A DNA stretch of 8,835 nt from Bacteroidota bacterium. GTDB taxonomy: Bacteria; Bacteroidota; Bacteroidia; Chitinophagales; LD1. Shown here in pieces: positions 1 through 6,897 of this stretch. A program made the position numbers and the translations under genes. The notes beneath the pieces are model-generated. The model had not been told where the DNA came from, searched no databases, and was given only the letters and a program-made list of their open reading frames with translations. Numbering within the stretch: the stretch's first letter is position 1; every line of letters starts with the position of its first letter. Location of the stretch: assembly GCA_003165135.1 (NCBI GenBank), contig PLSN01000197.1, forward strand, positions 1-8,835, in the 5' to 3' direction.

Positions 1-29
1 TAAAAACAGGTGTGTGGATAAACGGAAAC

Positions 30-65
30 AGGCTGGTTTGTAGGTTTATAGGGCGTAAACCGCCT
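30..65. repeat. Two-tier imperfect inverted repeat (hairpin-forming)
   Basis: The arms GGTTTA (43-48) and TAAACC (56-61) are perfectly complementary around a 7-nt loop. Directly outside them AGGC (30-33) and GCCT (62-65) also pair, leaving a 9-nt bulge at 34-42 on the 5' side. This is enough to fold as RNA or to act as a protein-binding palindrome. I do not recognise it as part of a known RNA. It could be the 3' end of something outside the window or a chance fold. Confidence 0.3.
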
Positions 66-79
66 GGGGCGTATTGCAG

Positions 80-122
80 GTCCTTAGTCGCTCACCCGCA
101 TCTCACCCGTCTGACTAAGGAC
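80..122. repeat. 10-bp perfect inverted repeat enclosing a phased direct repeat
   Basis: GTCCTTAGTC (80-89) and GACTAAGGAC (113-122) are exact reverse complements separated by 23 bp. Inside the spacer CTCACCCG occurs at 91-98 and again at 102-109, an 11-bp period, about one helical turn. The element ends 11 bp before the -33 box of the promoter at 134-165. No T-run follows on the plus strand, so a simple intrinsic terminator is unlikely. A binding site for a regulator of that promoter is a reasonable inference; no protein is identified. Confidence 0.5.
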
Positions 123-133
123 ATCATTAATAA

Positions 134-165
134 TTTGCATTATTCACTCATTTTTGTTAACTTTG
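134..165 (+). promoter_or_regulatory. Strong Bacteroidota-type promoter
   Basis: TTTG at 134-137, a 20-bp spacer, then TAACTTTG at 158-165 followed by C. This matches the Bacteroidota primary-sigma consensus (TTTG at -33, TAnnTTTG at -7) at every defined position and with the expected spacing. Transcription should start near 169-172. No convincing protein gene lies downstream on this strand before the convergent glpK, which suggests the product is an RNA. Confidence 0.7.
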
Positions 166-169
166 CATT

Positions 170-382
170 CATGGATAATGGTGTTTTGGGGTCTTGCGAC
201 ACCTCATGGCCTGTTTCGCCAAAGAGGTCCTTTTTACCATGCATATTGTTTGTTGTTTGAAAATCCTTCAGATCGCGCCGGTTGTTTGGGAACAAACAGC
301 CGCCTCATGCCGGCGGGGATTGCTTCAGCTTTACCATGTTTATATTTTATACTGGAAAAGCTTCGCAATGACGCCCTTTTTT
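170..382 (+). ncRNA. Candidate structured non-coding RNA, about 210 nt, possibly 6S-like
   Basis: It begins at the predicted start of the promoter at 134-165 and ends in a six-T run (377-382). The ends can pair: 188-193 plus 194-199 with 363-368 plus 370-376, giving 12 base pairs with single-base bulges at 369 and 373, immediately before the T-run. The middle holds a 10-bp hairpin, 279-288 with 293-302 (one U-G wobble at 282/299), capped by GGAA, a GNRA tetraloop. CATGG (205-209) can further pair with CCATG (334-338). A closed end helix, loose flanks and a central hairpin over about 210 nt resemble 6S RNA in shape; this is shape only, with no sequence match recalled. I see none of the signatures of tmRNA, RNase P RNA or SRP RNA. 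A short local stem (180-184 with 199-203) competes with the closing helix. Start and end are inferred, not measured. Confidence 0.45.
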
Positions 383-568
383 GGGGTGGTGTGGTATAAA
401 TATGGAAGAGTAAGGAAGATCGACAGCAGAAAATCCAATTTCAGTTATGTATTTTCAAAATAACAATATTAAAATAAAATATTCATATAGTGCTAATAAT
501 AATTATCCTAAGAAAAGCGTGAAAATCTACTCAATATGCGGAAATATGGATTATTAATATGTGTAACG
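383..568. other. AT-rich intergenic stretch with no recognised feature
   Basis: Between the candidate RNA and the hairpin at 569 the sequence becomes strongly AT-rich, especially from about 440. Stop codons are frequent and reading frames show no protein-like composition. Short AT palindromes occur (AATATT twice near 470), as expected by chance at this composition. I see no promoter match, RNA signature or repeat I would defend. Confidence 0.5.
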
Positions 569-591
569 ATAAAAATGAACCTCATTTTTAT
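569..591. terminator. AT-only perfect hairpin downstream of glpK, likely terminator
   Basis: ATAAAAATGA (569-578) and TCATTTTTAT (582-591) are perfect reverse complements around a 3-nt loop. The hairpin lies 35 bp past the glpK stop codon on the minus strand, and its second arm reads TCATTTTTAT on either strand, supplying a T-tract in both directions. It could therefore stop glpK transcripts and also any transcript running in from the left. The stem has little GC, so its strength is uncertain. Confidence 0.45.
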
Positions 592-625
592 TCAATAAAT
601 AAGCGCAAATAATCGGGCATGAAAA

Positions 626-2193
<1,568 letters not shown>

Positions 2194-2352
2194 CATTGCG
2201 CTTATTTTCAATGTCCGTACATAGGACAGTGGCAGGGCCAGTAGTACCCTGATTATCCTTAATTATTTGTATATCAATCGGATGCAATCAAAAAATGTTG
2301 TTAAAATTGCCGTCCTTTTTGGTCAATAAAATGTGAAATAAAATTATTCGTT

Positions 2353-3312
2353 ATGGCTAAGCAAAAGTCTGTCAAGCTGATAGAAGTCAAATCTGAGGTC
2401 GGTGCAGGCACCCGCGGGGCGAGTTTGGGTATCGATGCTATCAAGATAGCGGCACTGGATTTCCGTAGTACATTCTTTAAAAAGTACCGGACCATGGCCA
2501 TCCCTGATGACAATGCTGCTCTCTACGGAGAGGTGGGCAGCAGGTATGCCCGACGTATCAAAAGCATACTCAAAATGTACGAGCGTATATCTGCCGGAGT
2601 GCGCGACGGCCTGAAGGACGGCAAGTTCCCTATCATACTATCCGGAGATCACTCCAATGCCGCAGGTACGATAGCTGGCATCAAGATGGCCTATCCTGAC
2701 TCTAATATAGGTGTGATATGGATAGATGCCCATGCCGACATGCACACGCCATACACCACCCCATCCGGCAATATGCACGGCATGCCGCTGGCAGTATCGC
2801 TCGGTGAGGACAATATCGAGAACAAGGTCAACACACTGGACTATGAGACCATCGAGCTATGGGAAATGCTGAAAAATGTAGGTGGCATATCGCCAAAGGT
2901 AGAATACCGCGACCTGCTTTTTATAGCACTGCGCGACTTTGAGGAGCAGGAGGCCTATCTGCTCAAAAAGAACAAGGTAAAGATCGTCACCACTACGGAA
3001 TTTAAAAAGACAGGGGTTACTAAGATCTGCCGCGAGGCCATCCGCTACCTCAGCCACTGTGACAAAATATATATATCCTTCGATGTAGATGCCATGGACC
3101 CGTCTATCTCGCGGGGTACAGGAACGCCAGTCAAAGGTGGTATCAACGAGCGTGAGGCGGCCAATATCATACTTGACCTGATACAAAACGAACGTGTCTG
3201 CTGCCTGGAGTTTACAGAGGTGAACCCAACGTTGGACTCAGAGAATGTGATGGCAGAGACTGTGTTTGAGATACTACAGAAGGTGGTCAGGCAGATAGAA
3301 CTGAATGAGTAA
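2353..3312 (+). CDS. Arginase-family ureohydrolase
   Basis: A binuclear manganese hydrolase of the arginase/agmatinase/formimidoylglutamase superfamily, expected to cleave a guanidino group and release urea or a related product. All metal ligands are visible in the 319 residues: His100 in SGDHS, Asp125/His127/Asp129 in IDAHAD, and Asp244/Asp246 in SFDVDAMDP. The stretch TPYTTPSGNMHG (132-143) carries the arginase-type substrate loop with Thr136, Ser138 and the proton-shuttle His142, and EVNP (289-292) carries the Glu that in arginase contacts the guanidinium. These favour arginase over agmatinase. Two positions differ from human arginase I: its Asn130 is His131 here, and its Asp183 is Glu197; both contact the amino-acid part of the substrate. 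Arginine is still the best guess, but another guanidino compound is possible. There is no Shine-Dalgarno before the ATG. yicC follows after 49 bp and may be co-transcribed. Confidence 0.9.
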   Translation: MAKQKSVKLIEVKSEVGAGTRGASLGIDAIKIAALDFRSTFFKKYRTMAIPDDNAALYGEVGSRYARRIKSILKMYERISAGVRDGLKDGKFPIILSGDHSNAAGTIAGIKMAYPDSNIGVIWIDAHADMHTPYTTPSGNMHGMPLAVSLGEDNIENKVNTLDYETIELWEMLKNVGGISPKVEYRDLLFIALRDFEEQEAYLLKKNKVKIVTTTEFKKTGVTKICREAIRYLSHCDKIYISFDVDAMDPSISRGTGTPVKGGINEREAANIILDLIQNERVCCLEFTEVNPTLDSENVMAETVFEILQKVVRQIELNE

Positions 3313-3361
3313 AAGGCCCGACACCATTAAATCCATTATATTGCAGTAAAATATATTATTG

Positions 3362-4243
3362 ATGATACACTCCATGACCGGCTTCGGTAAAGCGCAGGCC
3401 TCTTTTCAAAATAAGACCATCATCGTCGAGGTCCGCTCCCTCAATAGCCAGAAAGGCATAGACCTTTCTCTCAAATTCAGCACTCAGTTTCGCGAGCAGG
3501 AGTATGCACTCAGAAACCTTATCACAGAAAAACTCCAACGCGGCAAAATCGATGTCTATATCACCATCGAAAAAGAAGACCATACCCCTGAGGTACTGCT
3601 CAATAAGCGAATTATCAAGGCGTACTATCAGGAACTCAAACAAATAGCCGATGAACTGGGCGCACCTCATGACAACATTCTCGCAACGATACTACAACTG
3701 CCTGAGGTAGCGGCGGGCTCCAGCGAAGAGTCAGACGAGCATGAATGGAAAGCTGTCGAAGGAGCTATACTGAAGGCAATCGAAGATCTGAATAGTTTCA
3801 GAATGGGTGAAGGTGAGATACTAGCTGCTGATATGCTCAAGCGGATAGGACTCATAGAGAACTATTCCATCGAGGTCAAAGCACTCGACAAAACCCGTAT
3901 CTCAGAGATCAAGACTCGCTTGCAGACTAATGTAGAAGCAGCTGTCGGCAAAGAAAAAATAGACCCAAATAGGCTGGAGCAGGAGCTGCTGTATTATATA
4001 GAAAAGCTGGATATCACCGAGGAGCTGACCCGCCTCAAGGCCCACTGCGACTATATCAAACAGATCATAGCTGATAAAAAGGAAGACCAAAAAGGCAGAA
4101 AACTCAACTTCATATCTCAGGAAATAGGACGAGAGATAAATACCCTAGGCTCCAAAGCCAACTATGACTCCATGCAAAAGATAGTCGTGGATATGAAAGA
4201 TGAACTGGAGAAAATAAAAGAGCAGGTGAGTAATATATTATAG
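3362..4243 (+). CDS. yicC: YicC/YloC family endoribonuclease
   Basis: A 293-residue member of the conserved YicC/YloC family, whose members have endoribonuclease activity and take part in RNA turnover. The N-terminal YicC domain opens with the family hallmark MIHSMTGFG and runs to about residue 155. The C-terminal DUF1732 part includes RLEQELLYYIEKLDITEEL (204-222), which contributes conserved acidic residues, and a conserved block at 245-266 beginning GRKLNFISQE. A TTG three bases upstream (3359) would add one residue, but the ATG at 3362 gives the canonical MIxSMTGFG start, so I use it. No Shine-Dalgarno is present. It stands 84 bp ahead of gmk, the same order seen in many bacteria, suggesting a shared transcript. 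An eight-T run at 4293-4300 lies in that gap, but the stem before it is too weak to call a terminator. Confidence 0.95.
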   Translation: MIHSMTGFGKAQASFQNKTIIVEVRSLNSQKGIDLSLKFSTQFREQEYALRNLITEKLQRGKIDVYITIEKEDHTPEVLLNKRIIKAYYQELKQIADELGAPHDNILATILQLPEVAAGSSEESDEHEWKAVEGAILKAIEDLNSFRMGEGEILAADMLKRIGLIENYSIEVKALDKTRISEIKTRLQTNVEAAVGKEKIDPNRLEQELLYYIEKLDITEELTRLKAHCDYIKQIIADKKEDQKGRKLNFISQEIGREINTLGSKANYDSMQKIVVDMKDELEKIKEQVSNIL

Positions 4244-4327
4244 TTCTCCTGCACGGATTCACAGATTTCCTGATTCCCTGATCAACCTTGAATTTTTTTT
4301 ATCAATTTAGCGCCTCAAAAGAAAAGT

Positions 4328-4939
4328 ATGTCTCACGAATTTCATGTGGTAGTACCACCCAAGAAAATAATCGTCATCACTGCCCCATCAGGCGCCGGCA
4401 AAACATCCATAGTCAAAAAGCTCGTAGAGCAACGCCCTGATCTGGAATTTTCTGTGTCCTGCACCACACGCACGCCGAGAGAAGGAGAGGTCAATGGCAA
4501 AGATTACTATTTCATCACAGTACCTGAGTTTCAGCAGCGCATCCAACAAGGTGACTTCGTAGAACATGAAGAAGTCTATCCGGGCCAGTTTTACGGCTCA
4601 TTGAAAAGTGAAGTAGAGCGCATATGGAGCAAACGTAAGATCGTACTATACGACATAGATGTCAAAGGTGCCGAAAGCATTAAAAAGAAATATGGCAGGG
4701 ACGCCATTGTGATCTATATCGCCCCGCCTGACAAAGAAACACTCGTTCGCCGCCTCACCAACCGCAATACTGAAAGCAAAGACAGCTTGAAAAAACGCAT
4801 CAAAAAAGCCGAAGAGGAATTGTCATACCAGAGCAAGGCTGACAAAATAGTGGTCAATGCGGATTTTGATATCGCCTTCATGAATGTCAAAAATGTCATC
4901 ACCAACTTTCTGAAACTGGGGGCTCCGGCGCATCATTAA
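4328..4939 (+). CDS. gmk: Guanylate kinase
   Basis: Cytoplasmic enzyme that transfers phosphate from ATP to GMP (or dGMP) to give GDP, an essential step in GTP supply and in recycling of guanine nucleotides. The 203-residue product has the P-loop APSGAGKTS (19-27) and the GMP-binding segment SCTTRTPREGEVNGKDYYF (44-62). The lid region follows, with RRLTNRNTESKDSLKKRI at 141-158, and then AEEELSYQSKADKIVVN. All match the family closely and the length is normal. The protein starts about ten residues earlier than many orthologues relative to the P-loop, but no other Met lies between, so the ATG at 4328 is the only reasonable choice. It follows yicC and precedes apaG by 158 bp; apaG appears to have its own promoter. 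Confidence 0.97.
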   Translation: MSHEFHVVVPPKKIIVITAPSGAGKTSIVKKLVEQRPDLEFSVSCTTRTPREGEVNGKDYYFITVPEFQQRIQQGDFVEHEEVYPGQFYGSLKSEVERIWSKRKIVLYDIDVKGAESIKKKYGRDAIVIYIAPPDKETLVRRLTNRNTESKDSLKKRIKKAEEELSYQSKADKIVVNADFDIAFMNVKNVITNFLKLGAPAHH

Positions 4940-5049
4940 GCCCTATTTATACTGACAGATCTACTTTTAACATATCGGCTTACACTCAATCACTGTGTAC
5001 CTCGAACGGTTATGCACATCACAATAGTTGTAATTATTTTGAACTGATA

Positions 5050-5080
5050 TTTGGTGATTTAGAATCCCTTTATACCTTCG
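5050..5080 (+). promoter_or_regulatory. Candidate promoter for apaG
   Basis: TTTG (5050-5053), a 19-bp spacer and TACCTTCG (5073-5080) match the Bacteroidota consensus with one mismatch in the -7 box. Transcription would begin near 5087, leaving a leader of about 11 nt before the ATG at 5098. The -7 box also sits in a small palindrome (TACC, 3-nt loop, GGTA). Confidence 0.45.
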
Positions 5081-5097
5081 GTACGTAAATCCCTCAT

Positions 5098-5484
5098 ATG
5101 GTATCACAGATCACATCAGGCGTGGAAGTAATAGTACAGACTATGTATCAGGAAGGATACTCGGTACCGGAAGACCATGCGTATGTATTTGCCTATAAGA
5201 TCGTGATCGCAAACCACAATGATTTCACTGTACAACTGCTACGCCGCAAGTGGGTCATCACAAACGGAATAGGTGAAGTGGAAGTCATAGAAGGTGAGGG
5301 TGTAGTAGGCAGACAGCCTATATTATACAGAGGCGATTCGCACGAGTATGTATCAGGCTGTAATCTTGCTACTGCATTCGGGATGATGGAAGGTGTATAC
5401 TACTTCGAAAATAAAACCACACATCAGATATTTGAGGTACTGATACCGATGTTCAAACTGGAAGCTCCTTTTGCTTTGAATTGA
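5098..5484 (+). CDS. apaG: ApaG domain protein
   Basis: A 128-residue protein made of one ApaG domain, an immunoglobulin/fibronectin-III-like beta sandwich. E. coli ApaG (125 residues) has been linked to Co2+ resistance and Mg2+ efflux, but its biochemical role remains unclear. Diagnostic segments are YVFAYKIVIANH (29-40), the RRKWVITNG block (49-57) and GEGVVGRQPIL (66-76), followed by YVSGCNLATAFGMMEGVY (84-101). It spans the whole domain with nothing missing. There is no Shine-Dalgarno, and the start is fixed by the short promoter-proximal leader. Its stop codon ends one base before the stop codon of the convergent dioxygenase gene, so there is no room for a separate terminator between them. 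Confidence 0.95.
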   Translation: MVSQITSGVEVIVQTMYQEGYSVPEDHAYVFAYKIVIANHNDFTVQLLRRKWVITNGIGEVEVIEGEGVVGRQPILYRGDSHEYVSGCNLATAFGMMEGVYYFENKTTHQIFEVLIPMFKLEAPFALN

Positions 5485-5485
5485 T

Positions 5486-5998
5486 CTAGGGCCTTTCCAT
5501 TATTGTTCCGCACTTCTTGCAGGTACATAGTTCCTTATTCTCATAGAAAGCATTCATCACCACAGGAAGGTCTTTGACTATATCTTTCACAGGTATCCTG
5601 ATATCGTAGAGAAGGTTCTCACAGTTCTCACAGTACCATTGGAAGCCATCATTCATACCATCAGAACGTGGTACCTCCATCACCAGGCCTATACTATTCT
5701 CAGGCCTGCGCGGTGAGTGCGGAGTATTGGCGGGCAATAGAAAAATATCATCCTCATTGATGTGGATGTCCACGATCTTGCCATCCTCCACTATCTTGAC
5801 CACTATGTTTCCCTCAAGCTGATAGAAGAATTCTTCCGTCTCATTAAAGTGGAAATCCTTGCGCTTATTCGGGCCGCCCACAACCATGACTATGAAGTTT
5901 TTTGAATCACTGTAGACCACCTGATTCATGACCGGTGGCTTAAGCAAGTGACGATGTTCGTCGATCCATTTTTTGAAGTTGAAAGGGCGCGTGACCAT
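5486..5998 (-). CDS. nbaC: 3-hydroxyanthranilate 3,4-dioxygenase
   Basis: Cytoplasmic Fe(II) cupin dioxygenase that opens 3-hydroxyanthranilate to 2-amino-3-carboxymuconate semialdehyde in the kynurenine route of tryptophan breakdown, a branch point to quinolinate/NAD or to full degradation. The 170-residue protein begins MVTRPFNFKKWIDEH; a reading frame open back to 6079 would add 27 residues unlike the family, so I chose the ATG at 5998. The expected iron ligands are His50, Glu56 and His94, and substrate-binding arginines are Arg46 and Arg98. The C-terminus keeps two CxxC pairs (Cys123/Cys126 and Cys160/Cys163) for the second, rubredoxin-like iron of bacterial enzymes, plus an extra Cys158. 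No other kynurenine enzyme is in the window. The divergent SDR gene shares its 95-bp upstream region. Confidence 0.95.
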   Translation of the reverse strand: MVTRPFNFKKWIDEHRHLLKPPVMNQVVYSDSKNFIVMVVGGPNKRKDFHFNETEEFFYQLEGNIVVKIVEDGKIVDIHINEDDIFLLPANTPHSPRRPENSIGLVMEVPRSDGMNDGFQWYCENCENLLYDIRIPVKDIVKDLPVVMNAFYENKELCTCKKCGTIMERP

Positions 5999-6027
5999 AT
6001 ATATTGAATTATGAGAGTTTAGATAAT

Positions 6028-6035
6028 TATGTTTG
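6028..6035 (+). promoter_or_regulatory. Candidate -7 box for the SDR gene
   Basis: TATGTTTG followed by C is an exact TAnnTTTG match, with TTG at 6004-6006 after a 21-bp spacer. Transcription would start near 6042, leaving a leader of about 52 nt before the ATG at 6094. A weaker alternative is TATATTTC at 6059-6066 with TTTG at 6032-6035 (23-bp spacer). Confidence 0.45.
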
Positions 6036-6078
6036 CTGTGTAAATGTAATAGTTTGCCTATATTTCGATGGCAGATCA

Positions 6079-6086
6079 CAAAAATA
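6079..6086 (-). promoter_or_regulatory. Candidate -7 box for the dioxygenase gene
   Basis: Read on the minus strand this is TATTTTTG followed by T, an exact TAnnTTTG match. Transcription would begin near 6072 and give a leader of about 74 nt before the ATG at 5998. No TTG lies at the right distance upstream, and the region is AT-rich, so a chance match is possible. Confidence 0.3.
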
Positions 6087-6093
6087 ATTCCAC

Positions 6094-6891
6094 ATGAATT
6101 TAGACCTCACAGGACGCAATGCATTCGTATCAGGCAGCAGCAAAGGCATCGGCAAAGCCATCGCTATTGAGCTGGCCAAACTCGGTGCGAACATCACACT
6201 GGTAGCACGTACCGAAACCTCACTCATGCAAGGCTTGATTGATCTCAGCTTCAGTGCCGGAGCGGAGCAGCGTCATGACTATCTGGTTGTGGACTTTGCT
6301 AATCCCGACAAACTCAAAGCGGCTGTGGAGCGCCATATGCTCAAGACCAATAAGACCTATCATATTCTCGTCAATAATACCGGCGGGCCTCCGGGAGGAA
6401 AGATAGTCGATGCGCCGGAAGACGACTTCGTGACAGCATTCAGCAATCACCTTCTTTGCAATCATCTCCTCACCAAACTAATGATAGATGGAATGAAGAA
6501 AGACGGCTATGGGCGGATCATTAATGTTATTTCTACTTCTGTCAAAATCCCCCTGCATGGCCTCGGCGTCAGTAATACTATACGCGGTGCCGTAGCAAGT
6601 TGGGCAAAGACCATGGCCAATGAACTCGGCGAGTTTGGTATCACGGTCAATAACGTCCTGCCCGGGGCGACTCAAACAGAACGACTCAAGAATATAATAG
6701 ATGCTAAAAGCACTAAACAAAACCTTTCAACTGCAGAAGTAGAGAAAGAAATGCTCGCTGAGATACCTTTGAGAAGATTTGCGAAGCCTGATGAAATAGC
6801 GAGTGCGGTGGCTTTCCTGGCATCGCCCGCAGCTGCATATATCAATGGCATCAATGTCCCGGTAGATGGCGGCAGGACGGGGTGTTTATAA
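6094..6891 (+). CDS. Atypical short-chain dehydrogenase/reductase, FabG-like
   Basis: A 265-residue Rossmann-fold protein of the SDR family. The nucleotide-binding turn is SGSSKGIG (13-20) in place of TGxxxGIG, and NNTG (94-97) replaces the usual NNAG. The active-site Ser147 is present in NVISTS, but the canonical YxxxK is absent: SNTIR (160-164) stands there, so Tyr becomes Ser160 and Lys becomes Arg164. The remainder, including VNNVLPGATQTERL (185-198) and a C-terminal PVDGG, is normal. Such imperfect motifs mark a known beta-ketoacyl-ACP-reductase-like SDR subgroup (CDD cd05344 as I recall it), so this is a conserved variant, not decay. Substrate and direction are unknown. Its divergent placement beside the 3-hydroxyanthranilate dioxygenase gene hints at tryptophan catabolism, by inference only. 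It ends six bases before the stop of the convergent CNNM-type gene. Confidence 0.9.
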   Translation: MNLDLTGRNAFVSGSSKGIGKAIAIELAKLGANITLVARTETSLMQGLIDLSFSAGAEQRHDYLVVDFANPDKLKAAVERHMLKTNKTYHILVNNTGGPPGGKIVDAPEDDFVTAFSNHLLCNHLLTKLMIDGMKKDGYGRIINVISTSVKIPLHGLGVSNTIRGAVASWAKTMANELGEFGITVNNVLPGATQTERLKNIIDAKSTKQNLSTAEVEKEMLAEIPLRRFAKPDEIASAVAFLASPAAAYINGINVPVDGGRTGCL

Positions 6892-6897
6892 TGTTGA

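Noticed and set aside
171..260. 29-codon reading frame starting at an ATG right after the TAACTTTGC box
   Set aside because: Its position would suit a leaderless mRNA, but the peptide has no family resemblance or clear domain and the same bases form the closing helix of the candidate RNA. It remains possible as a small peptide, without positive evidence.
134..382. Assignment of the candidate RNA to tmRNA, RNase P RNA or SRP RNA
   Set aside because: No tRNA-like TPsiC arm or 3' CCA, no RNase P core block, and the GGAA hairpin lacks the SRP helix-8 surroundings.
12..463. Overlapping plus-strand open frames of 81-89 residues
   Set aside because: Odd composition rich in Cys, Trp and Arg, start codons unrelated to the promoter, and mutual overlap in different frames; they look like chance frames.
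2857..3186. 109-residue minus-strand open frame inside the arginase-like gene
   Set aside because: Lies wholly within a well-conserved gene; composition and lack of motifs mark it as a shadow frame.
4244..4327. Terminator at the T-run (4293-4300) between yicC and gmk
   Set aside because: Only a 4-5 bp weak stem precedes the eight Ts, so an intrinsic terminator cannot be supported.
5999..6079. 27-residue extension of the 3-hydroxyanthranilate dioxygenase
   Set aside because: The extension has no family counterpart and overlaps the divergent promoter region; MVTRPFNFKKW fits the family start.
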